Shown here in pieces: positions 1 to 7,363 of a DNA stretch of 64,000 nt (positions are counted from its first letter, which is position 1; every line of letters begins with the position of its first letter). Position numbers and translations under genes: made by a program. This DNA is from Candidatus Saccharimonadota bacterium (GTDB taxonomy: Bacteria > Patescibacteriota > Saccharimonadia > Saccharimonadales > UBA4665): positions 1 to 64,000 of the forward strand of contig DAHUYJ010000003.1 in assembly GCA_027315225.1 (NCBI GenBank). The letters are read 5' to 3'. The notes below the pieces were generated by a model. It did no database searches and was not told the DNA's origin. It saw only the letters and a list, made by a program, of their open reading frames with translations.

Positions 1-246
1 GGACCGTCCACCATCACTGGGTCCTCAGGCAGTTCCGGGCCTTCCAGCTCTGGAACGTCCACCAGCACCGAGTCGCCCACCAACACGGGCTTCCCCACGA
101 GCACCGAGTCGCCCACCAGCACCAGCTCCACCACCAGCTCCGGCTCCACCACCAATAAAGTCCAAAGCGCTCCAGCTAGCAGCAGTTCAAGCTCCACCAC
201 CCCCAGCTCGAGCAGCAGCAGCTCTTCTACTGGCTCAAAGCCGTAA
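1..246 (+). CDS. Ser/Thr/Pro-rich protein, C-terminal end (5' partial)
   Basis: Frame 1 is open from the first base to a TAA at 244-246, so this is the carboxy end of a gene that begins left of the window. The 81 visible residues are almost only Ser, Thr, Gly and Pro. They include two imperfect copies of an STSTESPT unit and end in runs of Ser. No hydrophobic segment, sorting motif or folded domain is visible. Such a low-complexity tail is typical of an extracellular linker or stalk of a secreted or wall-exposed protein, but that is inference. It is followed by a strong hairpin terminator shared with the convergent gene at 324-944. Confidence 0.6.
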   Translation, partial: GPSTITGSSGSSGPSSSGTSTSTESPTNTGFPTSTESPTSTSSTTSSGSTTNKVQSAPASSSSSSTTPSSSSSSSSTGSKP

Positions 247-268
247 TATAAGCGGCGGCCTAAAAGTC

Positions 269-297
269 AAAAACCCCTCCCCGAGTGAGGGGTTTTT
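269..297. terminator. bidirectional intrinsic terminator
   Basis: A perfect 11-bp stem (AAAAACCCCTC at 269-279 and GAGGGGTTTTT at 287-297) encloses a 7-nt loop. It has a T-run on either strand. It lies between the end of the rightward gene at 246 and the end of the leftward gene at 324, so it can stop transcription from both sides. It is the clearest intrinsic terminator in the window. Confidence 0.85.
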
Positions 298-323
298 GCT
301 ATGAATATAAGGTATGGCCCTGT

Positions 324-944
324 TTACCGGACAGTCCTTCGGAACCACCGGCGGGCCACAGACGTAATAACGAACAGCACTCCGCTCAATAGGGCGATTA
401 CCAGGCTCCAACCGGCCAGGTCGGGCGACCAAGCTGGAGAGACAAATGAGAATTCATACAAGGCAGTAGGGATTGTTGCTGCTGACGGCGCCACAGTGCC
501 ACCATGCGACTGTATATACTGCTCTATGCAAGGCACCCGGTAACCGCCCGAGAAACCAATCGGTATCTTCGCCTGGCAGTAATTTTGGGCGCTGGTGTAG
601 AGCTGCGTGCTGCTATCGACGGCTATGGCAGCATTTTGTTTAGCCTGCACAAGACGCTGGTAGGTATATTTAAGCTGTATCGGCGGGTACACTGAGGTCC
701 CAGTGCTCAAATCAGTGTTCATATGGGCAGTTACGTAGGCCTGCAGGTCATCAAGGGCCTTCTGGACACCGGATCCTTTACGGTCAGCCGCGTACACGGC
801 GCTTCGCAACTTGACCATGTGCTCGTTGTTAGCCCGGAGGGCAAAAACGCAGACCGCTCCGCTGACAACAGCGATTGCCAGAAAGTACCACGGCTTAATG
901 AAGCGAAGCCTGGTCCAGACGTGATGGAGGCGGCGTTTGTTCAT
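324..944 (-). CDS. membrane protein with two TM segments and an extracytoplasmic middle, unknown function
   Basis: A 206-residue protein I do not recognise. A basic N-terminus precedes one TM segment (about residues 20-37). A polar, mostly helical region of about 125 residues follows, then a second TM segment near the C-terminus (about 173-195) and an Arg-rich cytoplasmic tail. The topology puts the middle outside the membrane. Four Cys occur, two of them (around residues 123 and 139) in the extracytoplasmic part and able to form a disulfide. The start is supported by TATAAT ending 9 nt before the ATG, with GTAGGC between, so the message is probably leaderless. It diverges from the Mur ligase gene. 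Confidence 0.6.
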   Translation of the reverse strand: MNKRRLHHVWTRLRFIKPWYFLAIAVVSGAVCVFALRANNEHMVKLRSAVYAADRKGSGVQKALDDLQAYVTAHMNTDLSTGTSVYPPIQLKYTYQRLVQAKQNAAIAVDSSTQLYTSAQNYCQAKIPIGFSGGYRVPCIEQYIQSHGGTVAPSAATIPTALYEFSFVSPAWSPDLAGWSLVIALLSGVLFVITSVARRWFRRTVR

Positions 945-953
945 ATGCCTACG

Positions 954-959
954 ATTATA
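954..959 (-). promoter_or_regulatory. -10 box for the gene starting at 944 (probable leaderless)
   Basis: TATAAT on the minus strand, with 9 nt (CGTAGGCAT) between it and the ATG. The expected transcription start falls 2-3 nt before or on the start codon. Confidence 0.55.
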
Positions 960-1000
960 CCTGAGTAATGGATCGCTGCCCTACGGCGGCGCCGATGGCC

Positions 1001-1006
1001 TATAAT
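1001..1006 (+). promoter_or_regulatory. -10 box for the Mur ligase gene (probable leaderless)
   Basis: TATAAT is followed by GTAGGC and then directly by the ATG at 1013. The 6-nt gap places the transcript 5' end on or next to the start codon. No good -35 hexamer is seen. Confidence 0.6.
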
Positions 1007-1012
1007 GTAGGC

Positions 1013-2332
1013 ATGCACATCTACTTCTCAGGGATCGGCGGCGCCGGCATAGGGCCGCTGGCGCAGATCGCACACCAGGCCGGATACAGTGTCAGCGGTT
1101 CGGACAAGCAGGATTCCCAGTACATCCAGTACTTGAAGAAGCACGGCATCACCGACGTTCACATCGGCCAGACGCGCGAGGCCATCGCCGGAGTCCATGA
1201 GCGTGAACCTGTTGACTGGTTCGTGTATACGTCCGCTCTGCCGCTGGAAAATCCGAACGCGCCAGAACTACAGTATTGCCGCGATCAGGACATTAAGACC
1301 TCTAAGCGTGACGAGCTGCTTAACCTGATTCTGCAAGAGAAGAAGCTCAAGATGATTGCCGCGGCCGGAACGCACGGGAAGACGACCACTACCGCCATGT
1401 TAGTGTGGCTCTGCGTCAACCTCCAGGAAAAGTTAGGCGTGCCGATCAGCTACCTGCTGCCGGCCAAGACCAGCTTCGCCGAAATGGGCCGCTACAGCCC
1501 CGGCAGCCAATACTTTATCTACGAGGCTGACGAATTCGACCGGAACTTCCTGGCATTTGAGCCAGCTGTCAGCGCAATTACAGGGGTCAGTTGGGACCAC
1601 CACGAGATTTTCCCCACGCGGGAAGATTACCAGGAGGCTTTTCGGGAGTTCATCGGCCAGTCCAAGCATACGCTTATCTGGCAAGAGGATGCGGAGTACC
1701 TGGGCCTAGACTCGAACTCCAGCCAGGGTCAAGGAGTCAAAGCCCTGGACAGCGGCGATCCGCGTATCCAAAAGATAAAATTGCTTGGACAGTACAACCG
1801 GATGGACGCCTGGTTAGCCGTGCAGGCCGTACATCATGTCACCAACCATCCAATAGACAAGCTTATAGAGCTGGCCAACGACTTCCCCGGCCTTTCGCGG
1901 CGAATGGAGAAAATTGTTCCGAGCCTGTACAGCGATTACGCGCATACGCCGGAGAAGATCCGAGGCGCTATGAGCGTGGCGATGGAGACGGCTGCCGAGA
2001 GCGGCCAAAAGCTGGTTGTCGTGTACGAACCGCTGACTGACCGGCGGCAGCATTACATGATAAATGATTACAAAGATTGCTTTGCCGGCGTCGAGAAGCT
2101 CTATTGGATTCCCAGCTATCTGGCCCGCGAAGACCCCGCACAGCGCATTATTCCGCCAGCCGAGTTAATTTCGCATCTTGACGACCCGTCAATTGCCGAG
2201 CCGATGGAACGGAACGACGTCTTGAAGCGTGTCATCCGTAAGCATTTGGGCGCCGGCGACATGGTCGTTTGCATGGCCGGCGGCGGAGGCGGCAGCCTGG
2301 ACGACTGGCTCCGCCAAGAATTCCCCTTATAG
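1013..2332 (+). CDS. murC: Mur ligase, MurC/Mpl-like (UDP-N-acetylmuramate-amino acid ligase family)
   Basis: A 439-residue ATP-dependent Mur ligase of peptidoglycan precursor synthesis, cytoplasmic. An N-terminal Rossmann-like domain begins with HIYFSGIGGAGIG and a SGSD motif, as in MurC. The ATP loop GTHGKTTTT lies near residue 119, and a YEADEFD motif near 170 supplies metal and substrate ligands. A C-terminal ligase domain carries the YAHTPEK motif. MurC would add L-Ala to UDP-MurNAc; Mpl would recycle tripeptide. The N-terminus favours MurC, but the C-terminus is somewhat short. An upstream in-frame ATG (968) exists, but TATAAT lies between it and 1013, so 1013 is chosen. Its 3' end is 7 nt from the convergent MazG-like gene. 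Confidence 0.8.
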   Translation: MHIYFSGIGGAGIGPLAQIAHQAGYSVSGSDKQDSQYIQYLKKHGITDVHIGQTREAIAGVHEREPVDWFVYTSALPLENPNAPELQYCRDQDIKTSKRDELLNLILQEKKLKMIAAAGTHGKTTTTAMLVWLCVNLQEKLGVPISYLLPAKTSFAEMGRYSPGSQYFIYEADEFDRNFLAFEPAVSAITGVSWDHHEIFPTREDYQEAFREFIGQSKHTLIWQEDAEYLGLDSNSSQGQGVKALDSGDPRIQKIKLLGQYNRMDAWLAVQAVHHVTNHPIDKLIELANDFPGLSRRMEKIVPSLYSDYAHTPEKIRGAMSVAMETAAESGQKLVVVYEPLTDRRQHYMINDYKDCFAGVEKLYWIPSYLAREDPAQRIIPPAELISHLDDPSIAEPMERNDVLKRVIRKHLGAGDMVVCMAGGGGGSLDDWLRQEFPL

Positions 2333-2339
2333 CGCAGCG

Positions 2340-2672
2340 CTATCGGTTGTCGCCGGTGCCTTGGAGGACGCCGCGGGTTTTGCGGCTTTGTAGTTTATCA
2401 AGATTTTGTTTGGCAATATCGTCAAAAGATAAGCCTAGGTGGTGTGCGAAAACTGCCAAATACCAGAGCACGTCGCCGACCTCTTTGCCAAGTTCTTGCT
2501 TGTCCTGGTCGCTTACGACGCCGTTCTTGTCGCGAATGATCTTTTTGACCTTCTCGGCGACTTCGCCGGCTTCGCCGTTGATGCCCAATACCCAATGCAG
2601 CATGTCCTTGAACGCATCGTCATTGGAGATCACCGTAGTCAGGGCCTGCTTTTGGTAGTCGTCAAACTGCAT
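2340..2672 (-). CDS. MazG-like nucleotide pyrophosphohydrolase
   Basis: A 110-residue all-alpha NTP pyrophosphohydrolase of the MazG/iMazG type, which hydrolyses (d)NTPs or non-canonical nucleotides to NMP and PPi. The diagnostic acidic helices are visible: GEAGEVAEKVKK near residues 33-44 and KEVGDVLWYLA near 63-73. Together these give the EExxE...ExxD metal-binding pattern. The length is that of a single-domain house-cleaning enzyme. TACAAT ends 7 nt before the ATG with GTAGGC in between, pointing to a leaderless message. It is convergent with the Mur ligase and has no terminator between them. Confidence 0.8.
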   Translation of the reverse strand: MQFDDYQKQALTTVISNDDAFKDMLHWVLGINGEAGEVAEKVKKIIRDKNGVVSDQDKQELGKEVGDVLWYLAVFAHHLGLSFDDIAKQNLDKLQSRKTRGVLQGTGDNR

Positions 2673-2679
2673 AGCCTAC

Positions 2680-2685
2680 ATTGTA
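2680..2685 (-). promoter_or_regulatory. -10 box for the MazG-like gene
   Basis: TACAAT on the minus strand, followed by GTAGGCT and the ATG at 2672 (7-nt gap). Same arrangement as the Mur ligase and vapB promoters. Confidence 0.55.
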
Positions 2686-2760
2686 GCATCCGTTGTTATG
2701 ACACGCCTGGCAGCGAGTCAACCCGGTGCGGCTATGAGCCTATCTGCCTATCTACGCCTT

Positions 2761-2800
2761 CGTTTTGCAATATAACATATATGTTATATTGCCGAAAACG
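2761..2800. repeat. 26-bp perfect palindrome with extended arms
   Basis: Positions 2767-2792 form a perfect AT-rich palindrome: GCAATATAAC, then ATATAT, then GTTATATTGC. Flanking CGTTTT (2761-2766) and AAAACG (2795-2800) extend the symmetry after a 2-nt bulge. It lies downstream of tsaC and about 80 bp upstream of the MazG-like -10 box. It could be a terminator-like structure or a protein-binding site; it has no T-tract. Confidence 0.6.
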
Positions 2801-2832
2801 ATGCTTGGGTTGTAGGATTGTCCATTCGAGCT

Positions 2833-3390
2833 TTAGCTGTCGATCCGGACGGCACCCTGGCGAAGCACTTCGACGGCATCATCAATCATACGTATGACCG
2901 TTGACGACTGGCGGCCGGATAGGTCACCGCCATCAATGTAAAAGTCCACCTGGTCACCAAAGTAGTCCCTGGCCTGGCTTACATCTGCGGCCGGTTGCAT
3001 GCCGGGGGGGTTGGCGCTGGACGTAAGCAACGGGCCGGTGTCCCGGAGCAGCTGTTGCAGCTCGACGTCATCAGGAATTCGGACTGCCAGGCTCATTTTG
3101 CCCTGGTGTAAGTACGAGAGTGCCGGGCCGCTCACAGGAATGACCACACTGACGGCGCCGGGCCAGAACTGCTCGACGGCTTTCAGGTAACGGTGCTTGA
3201 TGCCAAGCTCCTCAAGCTGTGAGAGATCGGCGGCAATGACTGTCCCGGGTTTGGTCTCGCGATCTTTGATCCGGTAAAGGCGTGCAACGCCGTCAGGATC
3301 CCTGGCACGGGCGGCCAGACCGTAGACCGTGTCGGTCGGGATAATGCCGACCGCGCCGGGACGCAAAAACTTAGAGACAGCAGAATCCAT
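2833..3390 (-). CDS. tsaC: threonylcarbamoyl-AMP synthase (Sua5/YciO/YrdC family)
   Basis: A 185-residue YrdC-domain enzyme. It makes threonylcarbamoyl-AMP from Thr, bicarbonate and ATP for the t6A37 modification of ANN-decoding tRNAs. Family motifs seen: GIIPTDTVYGLAA near residues 15-27, the KDRETKPGT segment near 42-50, and LLTSSANPPG near 121-130. The length fits the short TsaC form without a Sua5 C-terminal domain. The start codon shares one base with the stop of the upstream gene (TGATG), so translation is probably coupled and the pair is an operon. Other t6A genes (tsaB, tsaD, tsaE) are not in the window. Confidence 0.88.
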   Translation of the reverse strand: MDSAVSKFLRPGAVGIIPTDTVYGLAARARDPDGVARLYRIKDRETKPGTVIAADLSQLEELGIKHRYLKAVEQFWPGAVSVVIPVSGPALSYLHQGKMSLAVRIPDDVELQQLLRDTGPLLTSSANPPGMQPAADVSQARDYFGDQVDFYIDGGDLSGRQSSTVIRMIDDAVEVLRQGAVRIDS

Positions 3391-3740
3391 CAGCGGCTTT
3401 TGATATACGCGTAAACCGCCAGGGCAGCCAGGCCAAGCACTATAATAACCGTAGCAAAAATGGCTCCGGCAACCCCTTGTTTCTTTTGTTTTTGTGCAGG
3501 TTTTGGCGGAACTGGCGGCGCATCTGTAAGGAGCGAGAGGTCCAGCTCCTTGCCTGATGAGTCCGACGGCTCTTCATCCTCTGGCGCCGGGGCCGGCTCG
3601 GGCTCCCCGGACCGGGGCGGAGCGGTCACGGAGTCGATGGGCTTCGATTGCACGGGGGAAGTGACGTCCATGATTGGTTCCGGAGATGTGGACTCCGGAG
3701 ATTCGGACGATGGGTTGGTAGCTGGCGTTTCGTCATCCAT
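3390..3740 (-). CDS. small tail-anchored acidic protein
   Basis: A 116-residue protein of unknown function. The first roughly 80 residues are disordered and rich in Pro, Ser, Glu and Asp. A short Lys/Gln-rich stretch and one C-terminal TM segment (about 88-111) follow, ending in KSR. The layout is that of a cytoplasmic tail-anchored protein. It resembles the next gene upstream (3810-4388) in architecture but not clearly in sequence. Its TGA overlaps the tsaC start by one base. A TATAAT on the minus strand at about 3775 could start a short leader. Confidence 0.5.
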   Translation of the reverse strand: MDDETPATNPSSESPESTSPEPIMDVTSPVQSKPIDSVTAPPRSGEPEPAPAPEDEEPSDSSGKELDLSLLTDAPPVPPKPAQKQKKQGVAGAIFATVIIVLGLAALAVYAYIKSR

Positions 3741-3809
3741 GCTGTTCTGCCTAACTCTATATACTCGTACGGATTATAGCACAAGCGCTTGCGCCTGGAG
3801 GCTGAGGCT

Positions 3810-4388
3810 TTAGCGGAACCACAAATAGGCGACTACTGCGACGCCAACTATGAAGAGCCAGAACCAAAAACTGCCGAAGACCGGGCCAAGAAAACCATGG
3901 TGTCCTGCTTCGTCGGCGTCGCCGGCGCGTTGACGTGCGACGGCGTCTTCCACGGCCAACTGGGTGTCCGCCTCGTGGGCTACGATATCTTCAACTGCTT
4001 CGTCCGTGTCGTGGTCGTCAAGCGGATCCGGTCCGGGGTCAGGAGAATCAGGCGCGTCACTCTCCTGTTGTGAGGGCTTCGGCGAAGGCTCCTCCGCTGG
4101 GTTTTCGGCGACTTCGGCCTTCTTGGTGACTTTGACCTTGACGTCTTTGATGTCAAGCGCTTTAAGCAATTTTGAGGACAGTTCCGGTGCGGTTGGTTGC
4201 GGGCTGAGTGCTTCGAGATTGGTAGCTGGCAAATCCGCGGGAGGTTCATCGGCTGCATCAGCTACACTGTCCGGCACAGCGGCCTTTGGCCGTTCAACGC
4301 TCATCATGGAATCAATACGTCGTTCCAGCTCTTGTTGTTCTCGCCGCTCATCTTCAGGCGGACGGGACTTCTTGTCATTGTCACGCAT
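3810..4388 (-). CDS. tail-anchored acidic disordered protein
   Basis: A 192-residue protein of unknown function. The N-terminal 165 residues are highly charged, with many Asp, Glu, Pro, Ser and Lys and no predicted fold. One aromatic-rich TM segment (about 170-190) ends the protein after Gly and Phe residues. The second of two neighbouring proteins with a disordered acidic region and a C-terminal anchor. TAGACT ends 9 nt before the ATG and may serve as a close -10 box. Confidence 0.5.
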   Translation of the reverse strand: MRDNDKKSRPPEDERREQQELERRIDSMMSVERPKAAVPDSVADAADEPPADLPATNLEALSPQPTAPELSSKLLKALDIKDVKVKVTKKAEVAENPAEEPSPKPSQQESDAPDSPDPGPDPLDDHDTDEAVEDIVAHEADTQLAVEDAVARQRAGDADEAGHHGFLGPVFGSFWFWLFIVGVAVVAYLWFR

Positions 4389-4431
4389 ATGCTTTTAAGT
4401 CTACCAGGAAACAACCTGAAGCAGCTACAGG

Positions 4432-5409
4432 CTAACGGTTAACCGTCGTCATATTCGGGTAGCGGTCTCCCGCAGTGACGCCCTTGGGTGCGGCAACGTT
4501 TAGCCGCTGCAGGTCTTCCTCGCTCAAGCGTGTGTCAACCGCCGCGATGTTCTCCTTGAGATACTCTACATGTTTAGTTCCGGGGATCGGCACTATATCG
4601 TTCCCCTGCGCTAACACCCAAGCCAAAGCCAGCTGTCCAGGTTTGACGCCCTTTTCTGCAGCGATTTCCTTGACCTTGTCGACAATTTCCAGGTTCTTGT
4701 AGAAATTACCCCCCTGAAAGCGCGGTTGGTTGCGGCGCCAGTCATTCTCGGGCAGATCTTCCGGCTTTTTCCAGCGGCCGGTCAGGAAGCCGCGGCCCAG
4801 CGGGCTGTAGGCCACGAACCCAATACCCAGCTCGCGTACCGTGTCGAGGATTTCCTCTTCAGGATCCCGGGTCCAGAGACTGTACTCGGTCTGCAGAGCG
4901 GTTATTTTATGAACTTTGGCAGCCCGCCGGATAGTTGCCGCGGCCGCTTCGCTCATGCCGAGATAACGGACCTTGCCCTCCTTGACGAGTTCTGCCATAG
5001 CGCCGATAGTGTCCTCGATCGGCACGCTGGTATCCACGCGGTGCTGGTAATACAGGTCGATGTGGTCGACGCCGAGCCGCTTGAGGCTCGCCTCACATGC
5101 TTTTTTAACGTATTCCGGTTTGCCGTTGATACCGACCCAGCTGCCGTCGGGATTCCGTTCGTTACCGAACTTGGTCGCCAGGACTACTTCGTCGCGACGA
5201 CCCTTTATGGCCTTGCCGACCAGCTTCTCGTTGGTAAACGGACCATACATGTCCGCGGTATCGAGAAAGTTTACGCCGTTATCCAGCGCATAGTGGATAA
5301 CATCGATGGCTTCTTGCTCGTTGGCGCTGCCGTAAAAGTCGCTCATACCCATGCAGCCCAGGCCGATAGCCGAAACTTTTAGGTCATCACCCAATACACG
5401 TGTTTTCAT
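4432..5409 (-). CDS. aldo/keto reductase
   Basis: A 325-residue NADPH-dependent oxidoreductase of the aldo/keto reductase (TIM-barrel) family, of the group related to YakC/pyridoxal reductase-like enzymes. The catalytic tetrad is visible: Asp50 and Tyr55 (in FLDTADMYG), Lys80 (LATKFG) and His123 (YYQH). The C-terminal part has the NADPH phosphate-binding segment IPIPGTK-like motif ([15 protein letters not shown]). The substrate cannot be inferred. The ATG at 5409 is preferred over an upstream in-frame GTG (5415) because AGGGGG lies 5 nt before it, a good ribosome binding site. Upstream DNA has a likely promoter around 5425-5460. Confidence 0.85.
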   Translation of the reverse strand: MKTRVLGDDLKVSAIGLGCMGMSDFYGSANEQEAIDVIHYALDNGVNFLDTADMYGPFTNEKLVGKAIKGRRDEVVLATKFGNERNPDGSWVGINGKPEYVKKACEASLKRLGVDHIDLYYQHRVDTSVPIEDTIGAMAELVKEGKVRYLGMSEAAAATIRRAAKVHKITALQTEYSLWTRDPEEEILDTVRELGIGFVAYSPLGRGFLTGRWKKPEDLPENDWRRNQPRFQGGNFYKNLEIVDKVKEIAAEKGVKPGQLALAWVLAQGNDIVPIPGTKHVEYLKENIAAVDTRLSEEDLQRLNVAAPKGVTAGDRYPNMTTVNR

Positions 5410-5496
5410 GAACACCCCCTTCTTTAGCTCTTATATTTCTATATTACTTTACTATGTATAGCTTGCGTAGTCTGTGAGTTTTTTGCGTGTGTTTCT

Positions 5497-5502
5497 TATA
5501 AT
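5497..5502 (+). promoter_or_regulatory. -10 box for the gene starting at 5509
   Basis: TATAAT, then AAAGGT and the ATG. The 6-nt gap predicts a leaderless transcript. Confidence 0.55.
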
Positions 5503-5508
5503 AAAGGT

Positions 5509-6066
5509 ATGAAGCCAGCCGCAGCCCGTTATGCAGTCTATGCCCAGGCGTGCCTATACATCGGCTTGATCTTCTGCATTGTTATACGCCCAAAGGGGTT
5601 GACTATTAACGGCGGAATCAGTTATTACGGCATCTACTTGGAAACTATCATACCGTATGTCTTCGCCCTGCTAGGTGCCAGCTTCTTTTGCATAAAAGCG
5701 GCCGGCCAATGCGTCGAATCGGACCTGAAGCCTATGAAGTACTCCTTGACCATCGTAGGTATACTCGTTATTGGCGTAATGGTAACTCCTGACTCAATCA
5801 GTGTTTTTATGGATGATGCCCACCAGGCGTTTGGTATCGCTCTGTTCGTGCTGCAGTTGCTTCTGAGCAGCTGGCTTATTATGCAGTTGCGGCGCGCCGC
5901 CCTGACTGTAGTTTTCACTACAGTTGAACTGGCCGGCGGCATAGCCTCGTTCATCTGGCTGTATCCGTCCCATGGTTATCTGCTGGAGTCACAAGTGGTT
6001 TTTCAGGCTGGTTTTGGCGCACTACTCATTTACGCCTCAAACCGGCTTACGGTGACAAGCGGTTGA
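5509..6066 (+). CDS. polytopic membrane protein, unknown function
   Basis: A 185-residue hydrophobic protein with five or six TM helices (about residues 8-27, 42-62, 77-95, 102-122, 128-148 and 157-177) separated by short loops. I recognise no family motif. The last 20 nt overlap the 3' end of aspS on the other strand. It has its own promoter and a probable leaderless message. Confidence 0.6.
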   Translation: MKPAAARYAVYAQACLYIGLIFCIVIRPKGLTINGGISYYGIYLETIIPYVFALLGASFFCIKAAGQCVESDLKPMKYSLTIVGILVIGVMVTPDSISVFMDDAHQAFGIALFVLQLLLSSWLIMQLRRAALTVVFTTVELAGGIASFIWLYPSHGYLLESQVVFQAGFGALLIYASNRLTVTSG

Positions 6067-7357
6067 TGTCGCGCGGGAAGAGCGTAGCTTCTTTGACGTT
6101 GTTCAAACCAATGAATTTTTCGGTCAGGCGCTCCAAGCCCATGCCGAAGCCGCCATGCGGCGGCATACCGGCCTGCATGGCCGTCAGTAGCGGTTTGAAG
6201 CCAGGGTCCTCGGGGTCGCCGCCGGCCTTTTCGCGCAGCTGCTTCATGACAACCTCGTACTCGTTCTCGCGCATGGAGCCGGTAGCAATCTCTACGCCCC
6301 GGAACAGTAGGTCGATGCGGTCCGCCAGTTCCGGCTGGCCTTTCTGGGCCTTGTGGTAAAATTTCATATCCGCGGCGGGCCAGTCAGTGACAAAAACGGC
6401 TTCGCTCTTTAGGTTCTTGGAGGCATAGTCACACACCCAGCGTTCCTCGTCGGGGCGCAGGTCTTTCTCGCCAACGGTATTTTGGTTGGTTTCTTTGCTG
6501 TAGCGCTCGTGGATTTCGGCCATCGACATAGCGGGAATCGCCTTGGGTAGCTCCGGTTTGGTGGCGCGCAGGAGCTTCAGCCCGGATTCGTGATGCTTCC
6601 ATAAATAGTCGTTTACGTAGTTTAAGAACCCGCTCAGCAGATCTTCCAAGCTTTTGATGTCTATAAATCCCATCTCGGCGTCTATAGAGGTGTACTCGGT
6701 CATGTGGCGGGTCGTGGCGCTGGGTTCGGCTCGGTACACTGGGGCGATCTCGAAAACACGCTCGTAGATGCCGACCATGATCTGCTTGTAGAACTGCGGG
6801 CTCTGGGCCAGCGTCGCTTCTTTGCCGAAGTAGTCGATCTTGAACACCTCGGCGCCGCCCTCGGTCGCTGCCGCCAGCAGTTTAGGCGTATGAATCTCGG
6901 TAAAATCATTCTCGTAAAAGTAGTCCCGGGCAGCCTTGGTAATTGCCGCCTGGACCTTGAAGATAGCCGTCTCCTGTAGGTTGCGCAGCCCGAGGGCGCG
7001 GTACTCGAACAAGGTGTCCAGGTTCTCCGGCTTGTGGCTCAAGGGTTTGTCGATCTCGATTGGCGGCTCTTCGGTTACCGGTACCAGTACGTTCAGCGTG
7101 GCGTCGTGCAGCTCAACGCCGCCGGGAGCCCGCGGCTCCTCGACCGCCTTGCCGTCAACGCTCAACACCGTACCGATCTGCAGGCCACGCAGTTTTTCGA
7201 CTTCGTCTTTGTTCTGGAGCACTACCTGTACCAGGCCGCGGCGGTCACGGACATTTATAAACGTCAGGCCGCCCAGCAGGCGCTTCTTGTGCAGCCAACC
7301 CCGGATGTGCACGGTCCCGCCGATGTGATCTTTAAGTTCAGTGCTGAGAATTCTCAT
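6047..7357 (-). CDS. aspS: aspartyl-tRNA synthetase, archaeal/eukaryal type, probably non-discriminating
   Basis: A 436-residue class IIb synthetase. The N-terminal OB-fold anticodon domain covers about residues 1-105, with GWLHKKRLLGG at 20-30. The class II catalytic core shows motif 2 (APVYRAEPSATTRHMTEY, about 205-222) and motif 3 (GFGMGLERL near 405). It lacks the bacterial GAD insertion (bacterial AspRS is about 590 residues), so it belongs to the archaeal type. His23 and Pro78 match residues reported to mark non-discriminating archaeal-type AspRS, which charges both tRNA-Asp and tRNA-Asn; GatCAB would then be needed. TAGAAT ends 8 nt before the ATG, inside the end of the upstream gene. 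The two genes are only 6 nt apart and may also be co-transcribed. Confidence 0.9.
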   Translation of the reverse strand: MRILSTELKDHIGGTVHIRGWLHKKRLLGGLTFINVRDRRGLVQVVLQNKDEVEKLRGLQIGTVLSVDGKAVEEPRAPGGVELHDATLNVLVPVTEEPPIEIDKPLSHKPENLDTLFEYRALGLRNLQETAIFKVQAAITKAARDYFYENDFTEIHTPKLLAAATEGGAEVFKIDYFGKEATLAQSPQFYKQIMVGIYERVFEIAPVYRAEPSATTRHMTEYTSIDAEMGFIDIKSLEDLLSGFLNYVNDYLWKHHESGLKLLRATKPELPKAIPAMSMAEIHERYSKETNQNTVGEKDLRPDEERWVCDYASKNLKSEAVFVTDWPAADMKFYHKAQKGQPELADRIDLLFRGVEIATGSMRENEYEVVMKQLREKAGGDPEDPGFKPLLTAMQAGMPPHGGFGMGLERLTEKFIGLNNVKEATLFPRDINRLSP

Positions 7358-7363
7358 AACGAG

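Noticed and set aside
4726-5382. 218-codon plus-strand frame inside the aldo/keto reductase gene
   Set aside because: Shadow of a confident enzyme with all four catalytic residues; no ribosome binding site or motif in the plus frame.
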